Shown here in pieces: positions 11,291 through 21,180 of a stretch of 64,000 bases of DNA. The position numbers and the translations under genes are program-made. Location of the stretch: contig OZ035960.1 in NCBI GenBank assembly GCA_964034945.1, forward strand, positions 89,245,848-89,309,847, given 5' to 3'. The notes under the pieces are model-generated. The model was given only the letters and a program-made list of their open reading frames with translations, was not told the DNA's origin and made no database searches. Position 1 is the stretch's first letter. Each line of letters opens with the position of its first letter. This DNA comes from Chrysopilus asiliformis. Taxonomy: Eukaryota; Arthropoda; Insecta; Diptera; Rhagionidae.

Positions 11291-12170
11291 TTTAAGCATA
11301 ACAAAACCTATAATATTCCTTGTGATATTCCTATTGTGATATTCCTATTGTGATATTCCTATCAAAATTCGAACAGTTGTATCAAAATTCCAGTTTGAAG
11401 TCAAACTTTCTAATAAGATTTTGTAAATTTGTTCCAATAGGACTTTGATGTATGGGAGTTTTATTTAGAATCATATCCTAAATAACTTTTGTTCTTGGAC
11501 TTTTTAGATAAGATGTTTTTGAGATATTCGCAAAAAACGTTTTCGTTCGTATGGGGGGTACCCCCTAATGGTTCATTTTTGCCCATGAACGAACTTAGCC
11601 TCGCATTTTACGAAAAACGCATCTGCTTAAAAATTCAAGTCTGTAGCTCAATCCGTGCGCCCGCAATCCGCGCCATAGAGTGACGGACGGACAGACGGAC
11701 GGACAGACGGCCGGACAGACGGACGGACGGACGGACGGACGGACATGCTAAATTCAATTTTTTTTTATCATTCTAAACACTCTAATACCCAATTAGTTTT
11801 TTCAGCCTCCTCACGGGCAAGCTAAAACCGTGTCTTGACTTGGGATTTTTCATCGCAGAGATTTTATAATTGACCAATCAGAGCTTGAGTTGATGACGAT
11901 ATACAAACGAAAATGTTTTTTGTGAATATCTCAAAAACTGTGTATCTTATCAAAAAAGTGCAAGAACAAAAGTTACTTAGGATATGATTCTACATAAAAC
12001 TCCCATACATCAAAATCCGATTGGAATAAATTTTAAAAAATCTTATTGGAAAGTTTGACTTCAAAGTGGAATTTTGGTACAACTGTTCGAATTTAGATAC
12101 GAATATCACCATACGGGTTTTCAATAATTGTTAGATTGGCAATTATAGCTTTTGTTATGTTTTAAAATAA
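11291..12170. repeat. R1 dispersed repeat, two partial copies in inverted arrangement
   Basis: 11291-11770 is R1 on the minus strand: 'cgaacagttgtatcaaaatt', 'gatgtatgggagttttattt', then a GGACGGACAGAC run. 11915-12165 is R1 on the plus strand, with the same phrases reversed and the CACCATACGGGT end at about 12109. About 230 bp of each arm would pair, so a transcript could form a long hairpin. A frame at 11489-11683 is repeat sequence, not a gene. Confidence 0.7.
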
Positions 12171-12175
12171 GGATC

Positions 12176-12600
12176 ATCAAAATCGGAGCCGCTGGAGCAC
12201 TGCGGAAAGAAATCCAAACAAAATCGCTTTGCCTTTTAAATATATAGATTCGTGATCAGCGACCCCGAAAACCCCCTAATGACATTTTTTCCCGGAAAAA
12301 TGGGAAAACGGATATTTGCATTATCCTTACAGGACCTTCCGTTATGAATTTTGAAAATCTAACACCGGATTCGTGATCAGCGACCCCAAAAATCCCCGAG
12401 TGGTACTTTTCAGCCTCCTATTGAGCAGGATTCATGGCGAAAATCACGGTTTAAAAACACTCAAACCCCCTTTACCCCCCGTTCACCCCCTTAGCTATAA
12501 AATTTCGAAAAATCTCGATGGTTGGGACATATTCTGAAAGTTTCAAGTCTCTATCTTGAGGGGTTTGGGCTGGGCGTCAGGTTAAACGATTTTATATATA
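12176..12600. repeat. R2 dispersed repeat
   Basis: 'Ggatcatcaaaatcggagcc', 'tttgccttttaaatatatag', then the 'ttcgtgatcagcgaccccaa' phrase twice with 'acaggaccttccgtt' between. An almost identical stretch is at 14222-14670. It ends with 'ggcgtcaggttaaacgattt'. Confidence 0.65.
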
Positions 12601-12624
12601 GAGCAGATGGTTTTCACTTTTTCC

Positions 12625-14220
12625 AATAAAGACTCAATTTCAACAAAAAAAAAATATTTTGCCACCGCTTAGAATTGAACCCGTACCTGGCGCGATGTAG
12701 TTTACACTTATTCAGTAGTAAGAATATAAATTTTAAAGATAAATTAAGTAATAAAAAAACAGGCAGTCATTGGGGACTGCCAACAGAAGTGAAAACAATA
12801 ATATATGTAAGGTAATTTTGTCGTGTATTTATGCCTATATATTTTTTAACCTGAAATTTTGAAAATATATGCTAATAAGCAGTAAATGTCAAATAAAAGT
12901 CAATATGCATATTAAGGTTTGAATTCCTGAGCAGCACATGATTTTCTTATACAACAAATAGCTACAGATATTTAATTCTTTCTGTATAATGCCACGTGCT
13001 GTTCAGAAATTTTCTGTGTAATTTTATTTTGCTGTATATATTTTCCCAAAAAAAATTTCTGTCTCATTTTATTTTGCTGTATGATATTTTCCAAAAAAAA
13101 AAATCGTTTTTTTTTGTGTAAGAAAGTCATGTGCTATTCTGAAATTTCCTCTCTAATTTTATTTTGCTCTATACAGTCTTCAAAAAAAAATCGATTTTTT
13201 CTGTATAAAAAAATCAAATGAAAGCAAATCAGCATTCTTAACCCATTTATTCACCACCCGGTAAGAATTCTTACCACAACTTTGAATGTTCATCAAAGCT
13301 CATCAAATTACTTTTTCGTTGATTGGGTAATTGGATTTTCCCACTTTTGGCCACAAAACAGACAAAAACCCTCCCAGAAACGTAAAAATACTCGTTTCTC
13401 GCCATTGGTAAGAATTCGTACTACAAAACCTTTTTTCACATTTTTGTTTATTTTTTCGAAGAATGTACCGCAAAGCGGTAAGGGGTTGAGCCCTTAGATC
13501 ATTTTTATTCCAAAATCAATAAAAATTTTCACGTTTTTCTGGAAAAAATACCACATATTGAGCATATCAGAGTATTGGCTATTTGTCGTGGTTAAGAATT
13601 TTTACCACAATTTTCCGGAAAACTGTGGGTCGGAAAATTCTGAAACTTTTTGAAAGTCATATTCGACCCAAAAGTAGCTTCCACACGAATTTTGATGGAA
13701 AAATTCCCACGCGTCTAAGAGCGGCGAAAAATGGGTTAAGCTGTTAAATTAGCATGTCGGTGACGCGAACTCAAGGTTTTACCCATCCAAAAATCGCACA
13801 ACGCGCCTAAAGAAGTATAATATAAATAAAATAAATAATTTAAGGTCAAAAAAAAAATTAAAAAAAAAACATTTTGCCACCACTCGGAATCGAACCCGCA
13901 CATCTGGCGCATTTTAGTCTAACACTTATTCAGGAGTAAAAATGTAAACTTAAAGATAAATTAAGTAATAAAATATTAAAAAAAGTAAATAGATCAACAA
14001 AAAAAATTGAAAAGAAAAAAAAAGAATTTTGCACCGATAGGAACTGAACCCGGTGCTTGGCGCATGGTAGTCCAACTTCTAACTCACTGCACTAATCGAA
14101 CAGTACGGAATGTCGTTTTAACATTGAAGACTTAGTTAGTGGCATATTCATAATTTTGAAAGGGAAATAACTAATAAAGTATTATTAAAATATCTACAGC
14201 TATAGAGCTTTCATTTAAAA
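12625..14220 (-). repeat. R6 tRNA-like composite block, copy 1
   Basis: Three related modules read on the minus strand (about 12655-12720, 13866-13945, 14028-14105). Each has a B-box-like GGGTTCRATTC and GGTGGCAAAAT (or similar), then a run of 8 or more T. The third also has an A-box-like TAGTGCAGTGAG. Between modules are about three 'tcattttattttgctgtat' sub-repeats and a hairpin GGCAGTCattggGGACTGCC. The block recurs 2.67 kb downstream. The B-box, A-box and T-run pattern suggests Pol III-type (tRNA-derived) ancestry; none folds as an intact tRNA by eye. Confidence 0.6.
13238..13739. mobile_element. TTAA miniature element (family T2) inserted in R6
   Basis: TTAA at 13238-13241 and 13736-13739, with CCCATTT and AAATGGG at the termini. 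A palindrome GGTAAGAATTCTTACC lies just inside the left end. The second R6 copy near 15865 reads 'cattcTTAAgctgttaaa' with no insert, which is the empty target site and proves a 494-bp insertion with TTAA duplication. A 71-aa frame inside has no recognisable domain. Confidence 0.88.
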
Positions 14221-14221
14221 A

Positions 14222-14670
14222 AGGATCATCGAAATCGGAGCCGCTGGAGCTCTGCGGAAAGAAATACATACAAAATCGCTTTGCCTTTTAAATATATAGA
14301 TTCGTGATCAGCGACCCCGATAACCTCCTAATGACATTTTTCCCGGAAAAAATGGGAAAACGGATATTTGCATTATCCTTACAGGACCTTCCGTTTTGAA
14401 TTTTGAAAATCTAACACCGGATTCGTGATCAGTGACCTCAAAACCCCCGAGTGATACTTTTCAGCCTCCTATTGAGCAGGATTCATGGCGAAAATCACGG
14501 TTTAAAAACACCCAAACCCCCTTTACTCCCCGTTCACCCCCTTAGTGCTAAAATTTCGAAAAATCTCGTCTTAGTGAGCGCCTACGCGATGGTTGGGACA
14601 TATTCTGAAAGTTTCAAGTCTCTATCTTCAGGGGTTTGGGCTGGGCGTCAGGTTAAACGATTTTATATAT
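14222..14670. repeat. R2 dispersed repeat
   Basis: Near-identical to 12176-12600 in order and wording, so part of the same tandem duplication. Confidence 0.65.
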
Positions 14671-14720
14671 AGAGAAGATGGTTTTCACTTTTTCCAATAA
14701 AAGACGATGCGTAACAGATA

Positions 14721-15277
14721 TTTTTATACCCGTATGGTGAAACCAAAGGGTATATTAACTTTGCCTTACCGTTTGTAACGCCAAGATCCCGTCATCGCAC
14801 AAAAAAATGAATTACACCAGTGTGTTTAGAATGATAAAAATATTTAATTTTTGCATGTCCGTCCGTCTGTCTGTCTGTCTGTCCGTCTGTGGCGCGGATT
14901 GCAGGCGCACGGATTGAGCCAGAGACTTGAAAGTTTGCACAGATCCGTTTTTCGTAAAATGCGAGGCTAAGTTCGTTAATGGGCAAAAATGGACCATTAG
15001 GGGGGGTATCCCCCATACGAACGAAAACATTTTTTGCGAATATCTCAAAAACGGCGCACCTTACCAAAAAAGTGCAAGAACAAAAGTTATTTAGGATATG
15101 ATTCTACATAAAACTCCCATACATCAAAATCCAATTGGAATAAATTTTAAAAAATCTTATTGGAAAGTTTGACTTCAAAGTGGAATTTTGGTACAACTGT
15201 TCGAATTTTGATACGAATATCACCATACGGGTCTCCAATGATTGCCAGATTGGCAATTATAGCTTTTGTTATGTTTA
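14721..15277 (+). repeat. R1 dispersed repeat, long copy
   Basis: Starts at a hairpin, TATACCC..TGGTgaaACCA..GGGTATA (14726-14755). ACCCGTATGGTGA at 14728-14740 is matched inverted by TCACCATACGGGT at 15220-15232. A GTCCGTCTGTCTGTCTGTCT run and 'gcgcacggattgagccagag' lie inside. The tail holds ATTGCCAGATTGGCAAT, a second hairpin. No protein is supported. The layout resembles a dispersed element found widely in Drosophila intergenic DNA; that link is inference. Confidence 0.7.
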
Positions 15278-15295
15278 ATTTTACGTTTAAAAAAC

Positions 15296-16460
15296 TCAAT
15301 TTCAACAAAAAAAAAATAAAAAAAATATTTTGCCACCGCTCAGAATTGAACCCGTGCCTGGCGCGATGTAGTTTACACTTATTCAGTAGTAAGAATATAA
15401 ATTTTAAAGATAAATTAAGTAATAAAAAAACAGGCAGTCATTGGGGACTGCCAACAGAAGTGAAAACAATAATATATGTAAGGTAATTTTGTCGTGTACC
15501 TATATATTTTTCAACCTGAAATTTCGAAAATATATGCTAATAAACAGTAAATTTTAAAAAAAAATCAATTATGTATACTAAGGTTTGAATTCCTGAACAG
15601 CGCATGATATTCTTATACAAAAAATGGCTAGATATTTAATTTTTTGTTGTATAACAAAGTCACGCGCTGTTCAGAGATTTTCTGTCTCATTTTATTTTGC
15701 CGTATGAAATTTTCCAAAAAAAAATCGATTTTTTGTTGTATAACAAAGTCACGTGCTGTTCAGAAATTTCTTCGCTAATTTTATTTTGCTCTGTACTGTC
15801 TACCAAAAAAAATCAATTTTTTCTGTATAAAAAAATCAAATGAAAGCGAATCACAGCATTCTTAAGCTGTTAAATAAGCATGTCGGTGACGCGAACTCAT
15901 GAGATTTTACCCATCCAAAAATCACCCAACGTGCCTAAAGAAGTATAATATAAATAAAATAAGTAATTTAAGGTCAAAAAAAAAATTAAAAAAAAAACAT
16001 TTTGTCACCACTCGGAGTCGAACCAGCACATCTGGCGCATTGTAGTCTAACACTTATTCAGGAGTAAAAATGTAAACTTAAAGATAAATTAAGTAATAAT
16101 ATATTAATAAAAGTAAAAAAATCAAAAAAAAAATTTGAAAAGAAAAAAAAGGAATTTGTCATCGATAAGAATTGAACCCGGGCCTGGCGCATGGTAGTCC
16201 AACTTCTAACTCACTGCACTAATCGAACAGTACGAAATGTCGTTTTAACATTGAAGACTTAGTTAGCGGCATATTTATAATTTTGAAAGGCAAATTACTA
16301 ATAAAGTATTATTAAAAATGGGGAAAAAAGTAAAACGGACATATCTACAGCTATAGAGCTTTCATTTAAAAAAAAAATCATCAAAATCGGTTCAATAGGA
16401 ACTCCAGGAGCTCTGTCGAAAGAAATCCATACAAAATCGCTTTGCCTTTTAAATATATAG
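15296..16460 (-). repeat. R6 tRNA-like composite block, copy 2
   Basis: Same order as the 12625 copy but without the TTAA insertion. Modules lie at about 15318-15385, 15995-16060 and 16150-16235. It keeps the GGCAGTC...GACTGCC hairpin and the 'ttttattttgctctgtac' sub-repeats. It ends with 'ttgccttttaaatatatag' like R2. Confidence 0.6.
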
Positions 16461-16462
16461 AT

Positions 16463-16690
16463 TCTTATTCGTTCATCTCTTTTCGGTTGGTAAGCTATGT
16501 AAGCATTTGAGGGAGAAAGAAAACTCCGCTTGAAGATTAGTATGATGTAATGCCGTCAGATGACGCTCGTATAAAGCTTTAGGTAGCCAATTTTGTTAAT
16601 GGGGGCATCTTTTTTGTGAAATGGCAGTGTCAGAATTATGTTCCTGTGTAATAATTGCGGCGTGGTAAACGACTGAAAAGTGTGCCCCAC
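16463..16690 (+). repeat. R7 dispersed repeat, back half
   Basis: 'Gttcatctcttttcggttgg', 'gagggagaaagaaaactccg' and 'taatgccgtcagatgacgct' match, inverted, 25970-26190. Confidence 0.65.
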
Positions 16691-16779
16691 TATAGGTACA
16701 TACAAACCCTATGTTCTAGTTTTCTGAAATTTTACTATGTTGTATAGGTACTAAAGGATCATCATAAAAAAAATATCAT

Positions 16780-17230
16780 GTGTGATCAACACAAACTTTC
16801 CCATGCAAAATTTAGTTTCGGAAAAAATATATACAAAGTAATATTTTTTTTTCAAATATCTTGAGAACCGTTGTTTATACTTTGAAGTCTTCGAATATAC
16901 ATCCTTGCTTTTGAGTCATTCTTACGGACCTTTTGACACAAGAATCAAATTCAGCGATCCCAAAAATTCACAAATGAGATTTTTTGCGGAAAATTTGAGA
17001 AAAAGGATAATCGCGTTATCCCTTCAGGACCTTCCGTGATCCTTACAAGGACGAAGTAGTGAAAATATTGTATTTTCATCGGAAGTACGTCCGTGTGCAA
17101 AACTTTAAGTCAATCGGATGAGTGAAAGTGGGTCAAAATTAGCTTGCAAGATTTGAACCTGACAGACAGACAAACAGAAGGCAAGCTAAATAAAAGCCTT
17201 TAATAAATAAAAGCTTCTAATAAAAGCTTT
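16780..17230 (+). repeat. R4 tract followed by R3 dispersed repeat
   Basis: A short R4 phrase ends near 16880. R3 then runs 'accttccgtgatccttacaa', 'gaaaatattgtattttcatc', 'aagtcaatcggatgagtgaa', 'gacagacagacaaacag', ending 'gctaaataaaagc' and a run of AAAGCTTTT words. Other R3 copies: 29880-30160, 37320-37600, 38900-39660 and 42610-43050. Confidence 0.6.
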
Positions 17231-17311
17231 TTATAAAAGCTTTTAAAAAAATAAACATTTAACTCGCTTTTATTTCTGGTACACAGCACCCGATAAGATT
17301 TAGTGCTTTGT

Positions 17312-17933
17312 TTAACCCTAATCCGCATTCGCGGTGTCTTTGAGACACCGATGCAGTTATGAGAGTGATTGTTACGAATGTTAAAAAAGTTGTTGCATTC
17401 ATGCTCCTTGACTTTGTTTTTTTAAGCCAATACTATTTAAAAACGAAAAAAAAAAATTAATTTTTCACTACAACAATAATATTTCGCTTTTATGAAATTT
17501 ACCCTTAATCCACGCAGGCGGTGTCTCAAAGACACCGTAACGGTTTTACCAGCAAAGAAAGGTTATTTTGGTATCACTTTGCTTCTATTTCGCAAAATAT
17601 CGGACTGTAGTAGGCGATAATAACTGTAGCACTTCCCAAAAGAGAAAACGTTGCTTCCTGTGTCCCCATTTCTAAGGTCGCGCTTTGAAGCAGATAAGTG
17701 CAAATCCAAGAAAAATGTTTGTAACGAAAATTCTTAAAAATCAATTTTATGCTACAATTATAAAAAGTACGAATAATGTATATACAAATAAATAAATATT
17801 ATTAACTGAATTAAAAAATGCAAACTCAAAAAAAATTTTTTTTATTAAATTATTCTATTTTTCCGGCATGGTGTCTTTCAGACACCGCCTGCGTGGATTA
17901 AGGACAAAATTAGCCTGAGCTGATTAGGGTTAA
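17312..17933. mobile_element. TTAA miniature element (family T3), copy 1
   Basis: TTAA at 17312-17315 and 17930-17933. Termini are CCCTAATC and GATTAGGG. Three copies of a hairpin of the form GGTGTCT-nnn-AGACACC lie inside (near 17333, 17525 and 17871). A CTTAATCCACGCAGGCGGTG at 17511 is matched inverted near the right end. 614 bp, no transposase frame. A copy about 98% alike is at 28662-29277. Read as a non-autonomous piggyBac-like element. Confidence 0.88.
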
Positions 17934-17999
17934 ATAAAAGCTTCGTTACAAAATTTTTATTTTTATTTTTCGACTTCATTTTCCTTACACCCCAATTCA

Positions 18000-18140
18000 G
18001 ATGATTCAAAGGAAATAAAATTTTCCGCATTTTTCCTTTACCGGTTTGTACGTTAAAGGTTCTCGAAATATTTGAAAAAAATATTATTTTTTACATATTT
18101 TTTCCTAAAAAAATTTCGTGTTGATCACAACTGATAATTT
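18000..18140. repeat. R4 degenerate iterated repeat
   Basis: 'Ttccttacaccccaattcag', 'ttctcgaaatatttgaaaaa'; same wording as 19690-19960. Confidence 0.4.
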
Positions 18141-19689
18141 TTAATGAGAAAACATTAGTTTATGTAATCCTATTATCATAAACAATAGAGTTAAAATATA
18201 TTCAAGATTCATTTCTCTATTGTCAAGTCGTATTTTTTTAGAACATTGTAAAGATATACAGATTATGGCATTTCATTTCACTTTTCATTCTGCCTTTCGT
18301 ATAAACTGAATAAAGAGGAAGAAATACCTTTCAACCATAAATCCCCTGCCAATCTCAATAAAAAATGCCTCTACCTAATCACAGGTAAGACCAGAAAGCA
18401 AACACCAACAAAATGAGAATCACAGTGAGTAAGTCATAAAAATGCTCACAGCATCACAACATCATCAAACATCATGCCGAAATTTATACATTTTTTATTT
18501 TTGTTTTTCTGTTAAAATATATTTTCGCCTGCAACTTTAAACTCATCCCTCTTTCCCCACATTATTTCTATCGGTGAGTAACAAGTGCTAATATTATTGA
18601 TTTTTCTATACCTCGGCTGTATCCTGCTTCTCTGCCCCCTCCGAGTTTTTCCAGGCCTTCTTGCTATTTCTGTTTAGGAAATTTTATATTTACATTCTGC
18701 TTTTCCACACAAGAGCACGACTGCTCGCTCTCGCTGTAAACCGCAAAACAAACATACAGCGTTTTTGAGCAGGTGTATACCCGAGGACTAGGGAGAAAAT
18801 GGAAAATTCTGGGGTATGAAAGTAATACCAAAACATACCCCTTCATTCGTCGCATCGTCTGTCATTCGCAAAACATAAACTTTCTTACCAACATTCTACT
18901 GATTCGCCTACGGGCTGCTTTCTATTTGGAATTGAGGAAAACTTTAAAGCCATAAGAAAGGAAAAGCGTCGACACAAGGACGCCCATTACGAGACTTTGA
19001 ACAAAGTCTGTAAATGTTACGTATATGAAAGTTGTTTACTTTTCAACCTTATCCTACCCCCCAATCCCAGTATTTTGCGTTGTCCTTGCTTCTAAAACCA
19101 TCCGACCAACCCCAACATTACAAGATATTCGGCAAAAAAACTTATACGTCTCGACAATGATAAGGGATAGGAAAACTCGATTTTCCTTATACCGCAATTC
19201 AGATGAGTCAAAGCCGAGGGAAAATCCATAGAATCATTCAATGTTTTTGAATATTCGAAAGAGAAAGATATCTACAAAAAAAGTTTTTTTCCCTTCGAGG
19301 ATGTAGAAATAAAAAGGAGGCAACTTTTGGTACTTCTTATTGAAATTCACCCTTCTGTCTCGTTTATTGAGTGTCTTCAGTGTACGTTTTTTTTCCTGCG
19401 CCAATATTTACTTTATGAAGTTCCATACGAAAAACCGTTGAAAAGTTCAAATTTATTTTCATGTATGAAAACTAAATATTTTCATTTCGTAAATGAAAAA
19501 TTCACCTACGGGTATGTGAGAATTTCATGTGAATTCAGTTTTTATAAATTCAAAAGAGAATTTCCTCTAAGAAAATATTATTAAACTTAAAGGAATTTGA
19601 AAGTTTTGATCAAACAATGGGTATTAAGAAATTAAAACAATTTAAGGCTTCTAATTTAAGCATATATTGAAACTTTCACCCGAAAAAAA
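18141..19689. other. Gene-free stretch
   Basis: No supported gene. Isolated splice-like words occur: CACAG|GTAAGA near 18384 and TCG|GTGAGT near 18576. Without a coding exon or conservation I do not call an exon. The 85-aa frame at 19327-19584 and the 60-70-aa frames around it have no recognisable domain. Confidence 0.4.
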
Positions 19690-20155
19690 AATTCAAAATC
19701 TATACGCTTTTGGGAAAAAATGAGTATAACAAAATTAAAGGATATAAAATTTTCTACATTTTCTGCATTCTCGGATTTTTTGTATATCTAACGGTTCTCA
19801 AGACATTTGAAAAAAAAATCAGTTTTTTGAAAATCTCTCGAAAACCATGCGCTATTATGAAAAAATGCATTTAACCGGACTCGATTTTCCTTACACCCTA
19901 ACTCAGATGATTCAATGGAAATAAAATTTTCTGCATAAATATCTGAATGGGCAAAATCAGACCATTTCTTCTCCCTTACGAAACAGTTTTTTACAATTTT
20001 CTCAAAAACGGTGAGTTGTATTGCAAAATTTATGAAGGTAAAATGTGTTCAGAAGATGATTTTATATAACCATTTCAAGCATTAAAATCCAATCGGACCA
20101 ATACTTCCCAAATATGACGATTGGACCCTGATAATTGTAGCTTTTCTTAATTTTT
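19690..20155. repeat. R4 tract followed by R9 dispersed repeat
   Basis: R4 phrases to 19960. Then R9: 'ttttctcaaaaacggtgagt', 'aaatttatgaaggtaaaatg', 'aaaatccaatcggaccaata', ending 'ttgtagcttttcttaatttt'. R9 recurs twice in tandem at 30250-30545 and its tail resembles the R1 tail. Confidence 0.45.
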
Positions 20156-20429
20156 TAAAAGAAAATTGCGTAGTCATCAGAACAACTTCAAGCAAATCCT
20201 GTGGCAAATTTCAAGAACAAAAAAAAGCATGTAAAAATTCAGATAGACCTTTTTCTCTCAGTATTTTCAAAATTTACAGACACATCATTTTTTTAGAGGG
20301 TGGAACGTCAAATACATTTTTTTCCTGGGTGGTCCTTGCCTTCACTTGGCCTTGCTTGTTGGAAAAGTTTCAGAAAAAAATTGTGTACTAATTTTTTTGT
20401 GATTTTCTTACCTCACCTATCAAGTCGGA

Positions 20430-20775
20430 CGTCGAAGTAGAGAACTGCAGCGGAATTTGTGTGACGGTCGAGGACAGCACTTTCGCATTAGCCATAGTTG
20501 GCCTGCATTCGCTAAAGTTCGCCTGCACTTGTCGTGGGTGTGGTGGCACCATTAAAAATTGTAGTTGCACTCAGAGAAAAAATTGGTCATATTTATCATA
20601 GTCATATTTATCCATATGACCAATTTTTTCTCTGAATGCAATTAAAATTTTTAATGGTACAACCACACTCATGGCGAGTGCTGGCGAAATATAGCGAATG
20701 CAGACCAAGTATGGCGAAAGCAAGAGTCCTGTCTTCGACCGTCACGCAAAAATCATTTTTGAATTAACAAAATTT
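20430..20775. repeat. Long imperfect inverted repeat (hairpin element)
   Basis: Arms of about 165 bp face each other around a 30-bp centre at 20600. The inner ends are identical: AGAGAAAAAATTGGTCATAT and its complement. Outer parts match at roughly 80-85% ('gtgacggtcgaggacag', 'cctgcattcgcta', 'accattaaaaatt'). Any transcript would fold into a long hairpin. No clear terminal duplication is seen. Confidence 0.8.
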
Positions 20776-21180
20776 TTATCCTATACCAGCCAAAATAATT
20801 TTGTTGAATTAACAAACGGAAATTTATTCTTCGGTAAATGAAAAATTGGTCGTAAGGATAGAATCATTGTTAAATTAACAGTTAAAATCACAAAAAAATT
20901 GTCAATAGGAACAAATATTTTTGGAGGGAAATCTTACAAAAAAATTGTTATTTCAACAAAAATAAACTTACAAATGATGTTTTGTTAAATCAGTAAAACA
21001 ATAGTGAAATTAATAACACATACCTAATTTGTCGAAATGACAAAAAATTGTTATTAATTATAAAATTTTTGTTTTTCAAAAAATTCCTTTATCAATTTAA
21101 CAAAAAAATTTGTTGAGATTCAACAAAACAAATTTTTTCAATAGTTATTATTTTTTTGAGTGTGGAATAAGAAAAACAAC
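20776..21180. repeat. AACAAAATTGTT-rich tract
   Basis: Many short words of AACAAAA and TTTTGTT in both orientations. It ends in 'ttttttgagtg', which mirrors CACTCAGAG in the preceding hairpin. Possibly the remainder of one element; ends not resolved. Confidence 0.4.

Noticed and set aside
12655..14105. Functional tRNA genes
   Set aside because: B-box-like words and T runs are present, but acceptor and T stems do not pair as in a tRNA.
14792..15067. Frame with 'NELSLAFYEKRIC' also open at 11.5 and 40.2 kb
   Set aside because: The similarity comes from R1 being the same DNA repeat; the frame is cut differently in each copy and is deleted at 31.3 kb.
18379..18580. Possible short exon between CACAG|GTAAGA and nearby GTGAGT sites
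   Set aside because: No coding potential and a poor pyrimidine tract before the first site.
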